A DNA stretch of 64,000 bases. Origin: Paenibacillus baekrokdamisoli. GTDB lineage: Bacteria; Bacillota; Bacilli; Paenibacillales; Paenibacillaceae. The DNA is taken from NCBI RefSeq assembly GCF_003945345.1, contig NZ_AP019308.1, positions 992,001-1,056,000 of the forward strand. Direction: 5' to 3'. The notes beneath the pieces are model-generated. The model was not told where the DNA came from and did no database searches. It saw only the letters and a program-made list of their open reading frames with translations. The translations under genes and the position numbers were made by a program. Below are positions 17,282-26,454 of this stretch, piece by piece. Within the stretch, counting starts at the first letter, position 1; the number at the start of each line of letters is the position of its first letter.

Positions 17282-18438
17282 GAACGATTTTGGCTTACGA
17301 AAGACCTAACGGAGATATTGGAATACGTAATCATCTACTCATTATTCCAACGGTTATTTGCGCGAATCAAGTATGCAATCGAATGATGCAAATGGTCCCT
17401 GATACGATATCCATCCCTCATCAACATGGTTGCAGCCAAATAGGTGCAGACAAAGATCGAACATTTGATGTGCTCGCTGGTACAGGCATGAATCCCAATG
17501 TGGGCGGCGTAATCATCGTGAGTCTGGGCTGTGAAGTCGTTGATCCAACCGCACTTGCGGACACTATTCGCCAAACAGGCAAGCTGGTTGAGGTATTCGA
17601 TATTCAATCCGCCGGTGGATCAGTAAAGGCCATTCAACATGGTGTTGAAGTAGCTAGACGTATGAAAGCCGAGCTTGATCAACAGGTTAAGGTTCCTGTG
17701 CCTTTGAGTAAATTGAAGGTCGCTGTTAAATGCGGCGGTTCTGATGCGACCTCGGGTCTTTCCTCGAATCCAGCGCTTGGTCAAGCGGCTGACTCGCTGA
17801 TTGGTGAGGGCGGTACGATTATTATTGGGGAAACGACCGAGATTATCGGAGCAGAGCATGTATTGGCTGAGCGCTGTGCGGATGAAGCTGTTTCAACGAA
17901 GCTGTATGCCATCGTGGATCGCTTCGAGAAGGAAGTCGAGCGAATGGGCGCGGATATGAGAGGCGGTAATCCAAGTCCTGGTAATATTGCAGGAGGACTA
18001 TCAACGATTGAGGAAAAATCATTGGGCTGTATAAGCAAATGTGGGACGGCTCCTATTGAAGCAATCATCGATTACGCCGAGAAAATTCCGGAGCATGGTC
18101 TATATTTCATGGATTCTCCCGGCAATGATATCGAATGCGTATCGGGGATGGCTGCAGGTGGTGCTCACATTGTCTGCTTCACAACAGGACGTGGTACGCC
18201 TACAGGAGCTGCGGTCGTTCCCGTCATCAAGATTACGGGAAACAAGCGAACGTTTAAGCTAATGGAAGACAATATGGATGTCGACGTCAGTGATATGCTT
18301 ACGGGCACACTGAGCTTAAGTCAAGCCGGAGAACGAATCTGGCAGGAGATAACAGAGGTTGCGGAAGGAAAATGGACGAAGGCCGAGCATCTTGGCCATC
18401 AGGAATTTAGCATCAATCGTATAGGTCCAAGTTTATAA
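17278..18438 (+). CDS. UxaA-family large subunit (altronate dehydratase C-terminal type)
   Basis: A 386-residue protein matching the C-terminal catalytic part of the D-altronate/galactarate dehydratase family (YERPNGDIGIRNHLLIIPTV, VAVKCGGSDATSGLSSNPAL, CISKCGTAPIEAI, DSPGNDIECVSGMAAGGAH). Conserved cysteines in the CGG, SLGC and SKCG stretches suit an iron site. It is encoded separately from its SAF domain, four bases overlapped. Split subunits of this kind also occur in (2R)-sulfolactate sulfo-lyase, so the substrate is not fixed by sequence. A strong terminator follows. Confidence 0.87.
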   Translation: MRTILAYERPNGDIGIRNHLLIIPTVICANQVCNRMMQMVPDTISIPHQHGCSQIGADKDRTFDVLAGTGMNPNVGGVIIVSLGCEVVDPTALADTIRQTGKLVEVFDIQSAGGSVKAIQHGVEVARRMKAELDQQVKVPVPLSKLKVAVKCGGSDATSGLSSNPALGQAADSLIGEGGTIIIGETTEIIGAEHVLAERCADEAVSTKLYAIVDRFEKEVERMGADMRGGNPSPGNIAGGLSTIEEKSLGCISKCGTAPIEAIIDYAEKIPEHGLYFMDSPGNDIECVSGMAAGGAHIVCFTTGRGTPTGAAVVPVIKITGNKRTFKLMEDNMDVDVSDMLTGTLSLSQAGERIWQEITEVAEGKWTKAEHLGHQEFSINRIGPSL

Positions 18439-18446
18439 AATATTGG

Positions 18447-18497
18447 AAGAACTGAACCCTTCACATTGTATGAAGAGGGGTTCAGTTCTTTTGTTTT
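18447..18497 (+). terminator. Terminator of the dioxygenase-UxaA operon
   Basis: AAGAACTGAACCCTTC pairs with GAAGAGGGGTTCAGTTCTT, followed by TTTGTTTT. Confidence 0.85.
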
Positions 18498-18696
18498 AGT
18501 GCCCACTATACTTTGGTAATCATTGATAAATACCTATATACTGAAAGCAAGAACGATTCAATACTGCGGTAGAGCGGATGAGAGAGCAGGGAGCTAACAA
18601 GAGCATCTATTGGAAACACTTACAATCCTACAGCAACCGATGCTTATTAACTCGCATATGCCCTTCGAGCAGCACACCCTAATCCGCAAGCCGCTT

Positions 18697-18766
18697 TCAC
18701 TATAGAGCTTCACTATAGAGCTTCACCTAATAATTTTAACGAACACGAACTATATTGAAGTTATAG
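18697..18766 (+). promoter_or_regulatory. CTATA/TATAG half-sites upstream of the LysR gene
   Basis: A 13-base direct repeat around TTCACTATAGAGC places CTATAG at 18700-18705 and 18713-18718. An inverted repeat CTATA-N7-TATAG occupies 18750-18766, just before the ribosome binding site. Further CTATA copies lie at 18506 and 18534. The same half-sites occur before metE, so these are candidate autoregulatory sites for this LysR protein. The rest of the 343-base gap (18439-18781) holds only the preceding terminator. Confidence 0.5.
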
Positions 18767-18781
18767 AGAGGATTATTTCCA

Positions 18782-19684
18782 TTGACCTTACAACAATTAA
18801 AGTACGTCATCGAGGTGGCGAACCGGGGTTCCATCAATGAAGCTGCCAAGCGATTGTTTATTTCTCAACCTAGCCTCTCAAACGCAATCAGGGATCTGGA
18901 AGAAGAGATGCAGATTGCGATTTTTGAACGATCCAACAAAGGGATCTCACTTTCGAAGGAAGGTGTTGAATTCTTAAGCTACGCTAGGCAGGTAATCGAG
19001 CAGGCGGAATTATTGGAAGGCCGGTATCTCAATGCTAAGCCTTCCCCGCAGCATTTCTCGGTTTCCACCCAGCATTACGCTTTTGCGGTTAATGCCTTCG
19101 TGAGTCTGGTTCAGGAGTATGGTCAAGATGAATACGAGTTGGCTTTGCGTGAGACCAAGACTTATGAAATTATTGAGGATGTCAAAGGTTTGCGCAGCGA
19201 GATCGGAATCTTATATGTGAATGAATTCAATGGGAAAGTCATAAATAAGCTGCTCAAAGCTGCAAATTTGCAATTCAACAGCTTATTAACAGCTAAACCG
19301 CATATTTTCGTCAGCATTAAGAACCCGCTGGCCAAGCAATCCAACGTCACCATTGACCAGCTAGAACATTATCCATATTTGTCATTTGACCAAGGGGAGT
19401 ATAACTCCTTTCATTTCTCTGAAGAAATTCTCAGCACCATATCACATAAGAAGAGTATTCGTGTTAATGACCGAGCGACGCTTTTCAATTTACTGATCGG
19501 ATTGAACGGATATACCATATCAACAGGGGTGCTAAGTGCTGATTTGAATGGCAATGAGATTATTCCTGTTCCTTTGGATTGTGAGGAAACGATCAATGTT
19601 GGATGGATTTCCCATCGAAATACTTCGCTATCCAAGCTCGGAGTAGCCTATATTGAAGCGCTCAAGCAGGCCTTATCCCAATAA
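18782..19684 (+). CDS. LysR-family regulator of the CpsY/MtaR (methionine) type
   Basis: A 300-residue protein with an N-terminal winged helix (GSINEAAKRLFISQPSLSNA) and a C-terminal effector domain. Stretches such as FSVSTQHYAFAVNAFVSLV, PYLSFDQGEYNSFHFSEE and DRATLFNLLIGLNGYTISTG match, from memory, the streptococcal CpsY/MtaR/MetR regulators of methionine genes. The start is TTG 18782, 12 bases after GAGAGG. It lies 112 bases before metE on the same strand. It probably controls metE and itself. Confidence 0.88.
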   Translation: MTLQQLKYVIEVANRGSINEAAKRLFISQPSLSNAIRDLEEEMQIAIFERSNKGISLSKEGVEFLSYARQVIEQAELLEGRYLNAKPSPQHFSVSTQHYAFAVNAFVSLVQEYGQDEYELALRETKTYEIIEDVKGLRSEIGILYVNEFNGKVINKLLKAANLQFNSLLTAKPHIFVSIKNPLAKQSNVTIDQLEHYPYLSFDQGEYNSFHFSEEILSTISHKKSIRVNDRATLFNLLIGLNGYTISTGVLSADLNGNEIIPVPLDCEETINVGWISHRNTSLSKLGVAYIEALKQALSQ

Positions 19685-19690
19685 ACCTTG

Positions 19691-19739
19691 CTATAGCTAT
19701 AGGCTATGACTAGCTATAGTTAATTTCAGTTACACTATA
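19691..19739 (+). promoter_or_regulatory. Candidate LysR binding sites upstream of metE
   Basis: A perfect 12-base palindrome CTATAGCTATAG lies at 19691-19702. It is followed by CTATAG at 19714-19719 and CTATA at 19735-19739, so TATAG and CTATA face each other about 15 bases apart. This resembles the TATAGTTTnAAACTATA methionine box described for streptococcal MtaR/MetR regulators. No S-box riboswitch or T-box is seen. Confidence 0.55.
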
Positions 19740-19796
19740 TCAATCCATCCATGATATCTTTCTTGTAGAGATTCTACTTGCAGAGGAGTTTTTGAG

Positions 19797-22085
19797 ATGG
19801 TGAGAAGCAGTGTGTTGGGATATCCGCGTATTGGTGAGGATCGTGAATGGAAGAAAGCTCTCGAAGGATTCTGGTCAGGCAAGTTCGAAGAAGCGGAATT
19901 TCATCGTCAGCTGCAGGAGATCCGTTTGAATCATTTGCGTAAGCAGCAGGAGAAGGGCATCGACCTTATTGCGGTCAATGATTTCAGTTATTACGATCAT
20001 GTACTTGATACAGCCACCATGTTCGGCATTATTCCGAAACGATTTTCTTATAAGGGCGGTGTCGTTCCATTATCGATTTATTACGGTATTGCTCGCGGGA
20101 CGAAGGATGCCACGGCAAGCGAAATGACCAAGTGGTTTAACACCAACTATCACTATATTGTACCTGAGCTGAGTGAGGCATCGCCGGTGTTAACAGAGAA
20201 TAAGCCCCTTTTGGCGTATCGGGAAGCGAAAGAAAAGCTAGGTGTTGAGGGCAAGCCTGTTATCGTCGGACCATTGACATTCTTGAAGCTTTCAAAGGGG
20301 TACAGTCTATCGGAGACTGACACTTGGCTGAGCCGGCTGCTTCCTCTCTACGTACAGGTGCTTCAGGAGCTTGCTGCAGAAGGGGTTCAATGGGTGCAGA
20401 TTGACGAACCGATTCTTGTAACGAAGCTAAGCGCGGCTGACTTGCAGCGCTTGAAGTCAATTTACGAGACGTTTGCTGCGTCGGTGCCTAATCTGAACAT
20501 CATGCTGCAAACCTACTTTGAATCGATTGAGAACTACAGCGATATTGTGGCGCTGCCCGTCAAAGGAATAGGGCTTGATTTGGTGCAGGGTCTCTCTGGT
20601 AATATTTCGTCGCTTAAGACGCTCGGGTTTCCGGAAGACAAGGTATTAGGTGCAGGTGTCATTGACGGCCGTGGCATCTGGAAGGCGGAACTTGGGGAGA
20701 AAAGGGTACTATTGGAAGAACTCGCTGAGTTCGTAACGGCGGAGCGAATAATCGTACAGTCATCATGCAGTTTGCTTCATGTTCCGGTAACAACCAAACA
20801 CGAGACGAAACTTGTAAATGAACTGAAAGATGCTCTCGCATTCGCTGATGAGAAGTTGGATGAACTTGTACTTCTAACGAAAGCAGTCTCTCAGGGAGGG
20901 TCCGAAATAACAGCTATTCTGGAAGAAAACGATCATGCAATTGAGCCGCTCAAGCTATCTGGTGAGCGCAATCGCAGCGACATTCAGAATGCCGTATTCG
21001 CTATCAGTGCTCAGAATCCTGAGCGCAGTCACCCTTTCTCTGAGCGTCATCTTGCTCAACAGAACAAATGGCAACTGCCGATTTTACCGACGACAACAAT
21101 CGGAAGCTTTCCACAATCTCCAGAGGTACGTAAGGCCCGTCAGCAGTGGCGCAAGGGTGAATGGAATAGTGAGCAGTATGCTGCTTTCATCCGAGAACAG
21201 ATCGATATCTGGATCAAGCTGCAGGAGGAAATCGGACTGGATGTACTCGTACACGGCGAATTTGAGCGAACCGATATGGTCGAGTTCTTTGGTGAGAAGC
21301 TCGCTGGCTTTGCGTTTACGCAGAATGGATGGGTGCAGTCTTACGGTTCTCGCTGCGTTAAGCCGCCAGTTATTTTCGGGGACGTCGCTTTCAAGGGTGC
21401 GATGACCGTCGAAGAAACAAAGTATGCGCAGTCACGCACAGAACGTCCCGTGAAAGGGATGCTGACCGGCCCGATTACGATATTGAACTGGTCTTTCGTC
21501 CGCGAGGACATCACGCGCGAACAAATTGCGTACCAACTGGCCTATGCGTTAAGACATGAAGTGGAGGCGCTCGAGCAAGCTGGAATCGGTATGATACAGG
21601 TCGACGAGCCTGCGGTTCGGGAAGGTCTGCCGCTTAAAGAGGAAGAGCATGAGAAGTACCTAGCATGGGCGGTTAAAGCATTCCGCATGGCCACCTGTAC
21701 CGTACAAGAGACGACGCAAATTCACACGCATATGTGTTATTGTGAGTTTCATGACATGATCAACTCTATCGAAGAGATGGATGCGGATGTGATTTCGATA
21801 GAGACATCTCGCAGTCATGGTGAATTGATTCATAGCTTTGAGTTGAACACGTACAAGCTGGGTATCGGCCTAGGTGTGTATGATATACACAGTCCTCGTA
21901 TTCCGTACGTGGAGGAAATGACGAGCATGATCGAACGTGCTTTGCGTGTGCTGGATCCGAAGCTTTTCTGGATCAATCCAGACTGCGGACTGAAAACGCG
22001 AGGGTTGAAAGAAACAGTCGATTCCTTACGCAACATGGTTGAAGCGACGCAGATCGCCCGTGCGAAGTATGCTTCATTAGTGTGA
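19797..22085 (+). CDS. metE: Cobalamin-independent methionine synthase MetE
   Basis: A full-length 762-residue enzyme (E. coli 753) that methylates homocysteine from 5-methyltetrahydropteroyltri-glutamate. The N-terminal barrel begins SVLGYPRIGEDREWKKAL. The C-terminal barrel begins PTTTIGSFPQSPEVRKARQQ and carries the zinc ligands in HTHMCYCEF and NPDCGLKTRG. Start ATG 19797 follows AGAGGAG. The adjacent LysR gene and shared CTATA motifs point to methionine-responsive control. Confidence 0.96.
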   Translation: MVRSSVLGYPRIGEDREWKKALEGFWSGKFEEAEFHRQLQEIRLNHLRKQQEKGIDLIAVNDFSYYDHVLDTATMFGIIPKRFSYKGGVVPLSIYYGIARGTKDATASEMTKWFNTNYHYIVPELSEASPVLTENKPLLAYREAKEKLGVEGKPVIVGPLTFLKLSKGYSLSETDTWLSRLLPLYVQVLQELAAEGVQWVQIDEPILVTKLSAADLQRLKSIYETFAASVPNLNIMLQTYFESIENYSDIVALPVKGIGLDLVQGLSGNISSLKTLGFPEDKVLGAGVIDGRGIWKAELGEKRVLLEELAEFVTAERIIVQSSCSLLHVPVTTKHETKLVNELKDALAFADEKLDELVLLTKAVSQGGSEITAILEENDHAIEPLKLSGERNRSDIQNAVFAISAQNPERSHPFSERHLAQQNKWQLPILPTTTIGSFPQSPEVRKARQQWRKGEWNSEQYAAFIREQIDIWIKLQEEIGLDVLVHGEFERTDMVEFFGEKLAGFAFTQNGWVQSYGSRCVKPPVIFGDVAFKGAMTVEETKYAQSRTERPVKGMLTGPITILNWSFVREDITREQIAYQLAYALRHEVEALEQAGIGMIQVDEPAVREGLPLKEEEHEKYLAWAVKAFRMATCTVQETTQIHTHMCYCEFHDMINSIEEMDADVISIETSRSHGELIHSFELNTYKLGIGLGVYDIHSPRIPYVEEMTSMIERALRVLDPKLFWINPDCGLKTRGLKETVDSLRNMVEATQIARAKYASLV

Positions 22086-22133
22086 GCAACGAATCTTCGG
22101 AATGAACCATAAGGCTGCTGGATTATACAGATT

Positions 22134-22164
22134 TAACCGCCTCATTAAGGGGCGGTTATTCTGT
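22134..22164 (+). terminator. Terminator after metE
   Basis: AACCGCC pairs with GGCGGTT around a ten-base loop, followed by the T-rich ATTCTGTTC. Confidence 0.6.
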
Positions 22165-22203
22165 TCGTCTGGAAGCAACATGTTAGAAAAGCCTTACCTA
22201 GAA

Positions 22204-22238
22204 ATAAAAAAAGAAGCTTGATTACTCAAGCTTCTTTT
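22204..22238. terminator. Bidirectional terminator between metE and the tRNA genes
   Basis: AAGAAGCTTGA and TCAAGCTTCTT form an 11-base-pair stem with a TTAC loop. On the minus strand it is followed by TTTTTTTATTTC, so it mainly ends the tRNA transcript. Confidence 0.8.
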
Positions 22239-22269
22239 CCTGCTATGTAGTTATTCATTAAGTTCTTCT

Positions 22270-22346
22270 TGGTCGGGACGACACGATTTGAACATGCGAC
22301 CCCCTGGTCCCAAACCAGGTGCTCTACCAAGCTGAGCTACGTCCCG
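22270..22346 (-). tRNA. tRNA-Pro (anticodon TGG)
   Basis: The minus strand gives a full cloverleaf: acceptor CGGGACG/CGTCCCG, D-arm AGCTCAGCTTGGTAGAGC, anticodon loop with TGG, T-arm GTTCAAATC, discriminator A and an encoded CCA (22270-22272). It is co-transcribed with the tRNA-Thr eight bases upstream. Confidence 0.95.
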
Positions 22347-22353
22347 TAAGAAA

Positions 22354-22429
<76 letters not shown>

Positions 22430-22455
22430 ATTTGAATTACTCAAGCACAAAAAGT

Positions 22456-22485
22456 ATCTTATCACATACAAATATGTTTTTGCAA
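22456..22485 (-). promoter_or_regulatory. SigA-type promoter of the tRNA pair
   Basis: Read on the minus strand: TTGCAA, an 18-base spacer, then TAAGAT, about 27 bases upstream of tRNA-Thr. Confidence 0.55.
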
Positions 22486-22651
22486 TAGGTTGTCCGAAAT
22501 TTTTCTAGATTTTTTTATGGTTTTGAAAAGTGTCGAATTTAGACACCAAGAATGCATATCAAATGGGGTGGATTATGGAATTGTAGTGCTGTTGGCAGCT
22601 CTGTTATTCTTATAGTAGATTTGATCGTTACTTATGAAGGGGGATTGGAAC

Positions 22652-23413
22652 TTGAAAATTGATTTGACAGGCAAAATTGCATTAGTCACTGGAGCAACAG
22701 GCCAGCTAGGACGAGTTATCGTACGTACTTTGGCTCAATGTGGAGCTGATGTTGTTATACACTATAAAAGTAATGAAGCTAAAGCTATTCAACTGCAGAA
22801 TGAGATAAAGTCGCTGGGACGCCGTGCAATTATCGTGACGGCTGACATCACATCATTAGATTCAATAATGAGCATGAAAGAGAAGGTCACAGCGCAGCTA
22901 GGTCATGTCGATATTGTTGTTGCAAACGCTGTTATTCAATATCAATGGACATCCGTTCTGAATCAAGCGGCTGAGGATTATACAAGTCAATTTGAATCTT
23001 GTGTGCTGCAAAGTGTATTTTTGGCAAAAGCATTCGTTCCCTCGATGATCGAAAAACGTGCTGGACGGATGATTGGAATCAATACAGAATGTTCCATGCA
23101 GAATTTTGAGACGCAATCTGCTTATGTAGCGGGCAAAAGAGGAATGGATGGTATCTATCGCATTCTTGCCAAGGAGATTGGCGAGCATCAAATTACAGTG
23201 AATCAAATTGCACCAGGGTGGACGATTAGCGACAAGGATCGGGAGACGAATTCGGAACGAAATGAAGGCTACGAGAAAAGCGTGGCTCTTAAGCGCCGTG
23301 GAACTGATCAAGAAATCGCCAATGCTGTTGTCTTCCTGGCATCAGACTTATCGAGCTTTATAACGGGTGCTTATATCCCGGTGTGCGGCGGCAATGTAAT
23401 GCCCGCTATTTAA
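22652..23413 (+). CDS. Short-chain dehydrogenase/reductase (SDR)
   Basis: A 253-residue classical SDR: cofactor motif VTGATGQLGRV (TGxxxGxG), VANAV in the NNAG position, catalytic Tyr/Lys in SAYVAGKRG, and the C-terminal FITGAYIPVCGGN. It reduces or oxidises a small alcohol or sugar with NAD(P). The start chosen is TTG 22652, nine bases after GAAGGGGG; the ATG at 22634 lies before that site. It lies 21 bases before an isomerase gene, so the pair is probably an operon for one sugar-like substrate. Confidence 0.87.
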   Translation: MKIDLTGKIALVTGATGQLGRVIVRTLAQCGADVVIHYKSNEAKAIQLQNEIKSLGRRAIIVTADITSLDSIMSMKEKVTAQLGHVDIVVANAVIQYQWTSVLNQAAEDYTSQFESCVLQSVFLAKAFVPSMIEKRAGRMIGINTECSMQNFETQSAYVAGKRGMDGIYRILAKEIGEHQITVNQIAPGWTISDKDRETNSERNEGYEKSVALKRRGTDQEIANAVVFLASDLSSFITGAYIPVCGGNVMPAI

Positions 23414-23434
23414 AAACATATAGGAGGTTCGTTC

Positions 23435-24262
23435 ATGTCATATTTGTCTATTAGTACTTGGAGTCTTCATCGATTGCTTGGACCGCTTCGCTTTACAGTT
23501 TGGAATGCTGACACAAGCCAGCATGGGATAAACCTTCAGGAACAGCCTGAGGTGCACACGCTGCTTGAGCTGCCTGCGGAAGCTAAGCGAAGAGGTTATC
23601 AAGCATTAGAGGTATGCCATTTTCACTTCCCCTCAGTCGAACCTGACTATCTGGAACAGCTCCGCTTAGCTTTCACAGCTGCAGGGCTTTCATTTGATAC
23701 ATTGCTTCTTGATTATGGGGATTTAACGACCAGCGATGAAGCTCGACTGAAGGCGGATAAAGCGTTCTTTAAGCAGTGGATCGACGTTGCAGCCTCTGTG
23801 GGTGCTAAGCAGATTCGCATCGTTGCTGGAGAAGCAGCGGCTTCCGATAAAGCCGCAATGCATAGATCGGCAGTCGAGCTTTCGGAGATGGTTAGCTATG
23901 CATCAAAGAAAGGCGTTCGTGTCATTACGGAGAACTTCCGACCGCTAACTTCAACGGGGGCGAATTGTGTTGAGCTGCTGAGTGAGGTAGGTAGTGAGTT
24001 AGGCTTCATTACAGATTTCGGCAACTTCAAGGCACCGCATAAGTATGATGAATTTGCCCAGACATTACCTTATAGTGTTTCTGTTCATGCGAAGCCGCAT
24101 TATGATGCGGAAGGCATTCCGGATGCGGAAGAGCTAATTCGCTGCCTGGAAACCGTGAGAGAAGCGGAATTTAACGGGGCAATCGTACTCATATATGATG
24201 GACCTGGCGAAATGTGGGCAGGGCTTGAACGAGTAAAATATATCATCGAGCCGTATTTGTAA
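23435..24262 (+). CDS. Sugar phosphate isomerase/epimerase (TIM barrel)
   Basis: A 275-residue xylose-isomerase-like TIM barrel with visible metal-site positions: GYQALEVCHFHFP (Glu/His), VRVITENFRPL (Glu), GFITDFGNFKAPHKYD (Asp), VSVHAKPHYDAEG (His) and GAIVLIYDGPGEMW. It begins with ATG behind AGGAGG and follows the SDR gene. Substrate is unknown; the SDR neighbour suggests a two-step conversion of a sugar or polyol. Confidence 0.83.
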   Translation: MSYLSISTWSLHRLLGPLRFTVWNADTSQHGINLQEQPEVHTLLELPAEAKRRGYQALEVCHFHFPSVEPDYLEQLRLAFTAAGLSFDTLLLDYGDLTTSDEARLKADKAFFKQWIDVAASVGAKQIRIVAGEAAASDKAAMHRSAVELSEMVSYASKKGVRVITENFRPLTSTGANCVELLSEVGSELGFITDFGNFKAPHKYDEFAQTLPYSVSVHAKPHYDAEGIPDAEELIRCLETVREAEFNGAIVLIYDGPGEMWAGLERVKYIIEPYL

Positions 24263-24339
24263 GAAGCTGTTTTAATCATGACTTGATAATGATGGATAAT
24301 AGATAGTTTGATATCTCCTCATTTCAGCCGGATCAAAAA

Positions 24340-24385
24340 CAAAAAGCAGGTGTACGCCCGATTGATGGCGTACACCTGCTTTTTA
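24340..24385. terminator. Bidirectional terminator between the isomerase and acyltransferase genes
   Basis: AAAAAGCAGGTGTACGCC pairs perfectly with GGCGTACACCTGCTTTTT around an 8-base loop, giving T-runs on both strands. Confidence 0.9.
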
Positions 24386-24441
24386 GCGCATATTGAACTC
24401 AGATCAAAGATAGAGCGGAGCAGCCGATCAGAAGTGAAGCA

Positions 24442-25602
24442 TTATAATTTGGCTTCGATACCACTTGATACCGATGGAGCTTGGCTTTGATGCGCCTGAT
24501 CGATGACTAGGTTATCTGTATTGGACTTATTGGCGACAACTTTACCCACAATTAGGAATCCCCATTTTCTTCGCTGTAGGATCAGTGTGAAGACCCAGGA
24601 AAGTGCAAGTGCTAGAATTCCACCCAGCCAAGTGAGCGGATGATAGAGAATAGGTTGGGTGGACATGAATTTGGCTCTCCACACGAGAAGTAAAAACGGA
24701 TGAACATAATAAATGCCAAGTGAAGTTGCGCCTATAGAAAGCAGCAGCTTGGTTACCGAATGCCATCGCCAATTCAATAGATATTGCGACAATTGAAGCA
24801 GGAATAAGCAGCTAATAGCAGAGAAGCTATAATCCGTTACGAAATTAATACCCGATAACCAAACTCGTGGTACCCAGTGGGGATTCGCACGGATCATCCA
24901 CATTTGAGATGCGTACATGACTGCAAACAGCAGCCACGTTGGGTAGATCCATTTGCCTGAATGAAAGGTACCGTTATTCGATTGCATCCGCAGCCCAACA
25001 AACGCTCCCAGACAGTAATAGAGCAGATAAGATGCGGCGATGCTGCCGATTTTGCTTAGATGCAAATAATTGTAGTTGGCAAGATAGAATATAGCTTGCG
25101 CGGCAATTCCAAACGCAATGATATGAGAACGTAGGGGCTTTGTTAATAAGAGACGGTGAATAAGAGGGAACAAGAGGTAGAACTGGACAATAATAATAAT
25201 GAAGTACAAATGAGCGTAGTTGCTTCCAATTAACAAACCCTTGAAGTAGGAGAGCGAGCCTTCTGTGAGGGATTTTCTACTGAAATAGAAGACTAATGCA
25301 TAATAAAAGAAGGACCATAAGACATATGGAATGATAATAACCTTAAAGCGTTTGAAGTAAAAGGAATACCAATTAGGCTTTCGCGTGTCGTCGTATTGAT
25401 AGAACATTCCCAGTGCGCTTAAGAAAATAAAGGCGGGCACGGCAAAATGGCTAAACGTGTTCACAATGTGGTAAAGCGGGTAGAGCGTTGAGTGCATGGG
25501 CAGCAAAATAATTGGGTAAGAAGTAACATGAATCAAAAGTACCGCTAAGATAGCAAGCCCCCGAAACAACTCGATATGATCTATTTTTGGTCGTTTACTC
25601 AT
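24442..25602 (-). CDS. Membrane acyltransferase (Acyl_transf_3/OafA-like)
   Basis: A 386-residue protein with about ten transmembrane helices. The first helix carries the family start HIELFRGLAILAVLLIHVTS, with the usual Arg and His, and FVPAFIFLSALGMF-like text (HFAVPAFIFLSALGMFYQYD) follows. Such enzymes acetylate extracellular or lipid-linked sugars. The start is the ATG at 25602 behind GGGGGG; five codons upstream lack a site. It is isolated, convergent with the isomerase operon and divergent from pspA, so its polymer target cannot be inferred. Confidence 0.85.
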   Translation of the reverse strand: MSKRPKIDHIELFRGLAILAVLLIHVTSYPIILLPMHSTLYPLYHIVNTFSHFAVPAFIFLSALGMFYQYDDTRKPNWYSFYFKRFKVIIIPYVLWSFFYYALVFYFSRKSLTEGSLSYFKGLLIGSNYAHLYFIIIIVQFYLLFPLIHRLLLTKPLRSHIIAFGIAAQAIFYLANYNYLHLSKIGSIAASYLLYYCLGAFVGLRMQSNNGTFHSGKWIYPTWLLFAVMYASQMWMIRANPHWVPRVWLSGINFVTDYSFSAISCLFLLQLSQYLLNWRWHSVTKLLLSIGATSLGIYYVHPFLLLVWRAKFMSTQPILYHPLTWLGGILALALSWVFTLILQRRKWGFLIVGKVVANKSNTDNLVIDQAHQSQAPSVSSGIEAKL

Positions 25603-25757
25603 TAGAGCCCCCCACAATTCTGTAGTGACTTCTTTATCCTGTAATTAAAATTGTATCAATCGTTTATTTTTGCTTTCTTTCCCTCATAGCTTAATTAAAG
25701 AGATTGCGACGTTTTGAATCTTAATAATCGCTTATTAGCGGAGGGAGTTTTTTTATA

Positions 25758-26432
25758 ATGTCATTATTCAAACGAATGAGAGATCTTACCCTGTCCAATA
25801 TGTATGCACTGATTGAGAAAGCAGAAGATCCTATGAAGCTGACCGATCAATATATCCGTGATATGCAGGAGGATCTGGAAGATGCTGAGAAGGCAGTTGC
25901 GGCCCAAATTGCGATCGAGAAAAGATTCAAGCAGCTTTATGAGGAGCAGGATGCACTTGTGAGGAAACGTGAAGAGCAGGCGAACACTGCAGTTCAATTG
26001 CAGAATATCGAGCTCGCTCGCAGAGCTCTTGAAGAAAAGAACGCTGCTGCACAGAAGGCAGCCGAGTATAAAACAAGCTTCGATCAGAACAAAGCTTCTG
26101 CTGATAACCTCCGAGGTAAGCTTAGTGAGATGCGTAAACAGCTAACGGATATGAAGAACAAGCGCGAAACACTCGTTGCTCGTTATCATGCAGCCAAAGC
26201 ACAGGCGGAAATTAATAAGTCCATGGCTGGCTTTAGCTCCGATACGGCTGCCGCCGGCATGAAGCGAATGGAAGAAAAAATGCTTCAAATGGAAGCTCAA
26301 GCTGAAGCTAGCAATGAGTTAAACCAAAAAGGAAAGTCTCTTGATGATGAATTCGAAGCACTTGGGAAGAACAAAGCTGTCGATGATGAGTTAGCGGCAT
26401 TGTTGAAGAAATACGAGAACAACAAGCAATGA
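25758..26432 (+). CDS. pspA: PspA/IM30 family envelope-stress protein
   Basis: A 224-residue, almost fully helical coiled-coil protein (FKRMRDLTLSNMYALIEKAE, PMKLTDQYIRDMQEDLEDAE), the PspA/IM30/Vipp1 family. These proteins form ESCRT-III-like assemblies on the inner face of stressed membranes. It is the first gene of a four-gene operon with DUF350, DUF4178 and DUF4247 members. ATG follows GGAGGGAG. Confidence 0.93.
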   Translation: MSLFKRMRDLTLSNMYALIEKAEDPMKLTDQYIRDMQEDLEDAEKAVAAQIAIEKRFKQLYEEQDALVRKREEQANTAVQLQNIELARRALEEKNAAAQKAAEYKTSFDQNKASADNLRGKLSEMRKQLTDMKNKRETLVARYHAAKAQAEINKSMAGFSSDTAAAGMKRMEEKMLQMEAQAEASNELNQKGKSLDDEFEALGKNKAVDDELAALLKKYENNKQ

Positions 26433-26454
26433 CTTTTACAATGGAGGTTGTCTG

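Noticed and set aside
20935..21405. 156-codon ORF inside metE
   Set aside because: It is an out-of-frame shadow with no start signal, fully inside the conserved metE frame.
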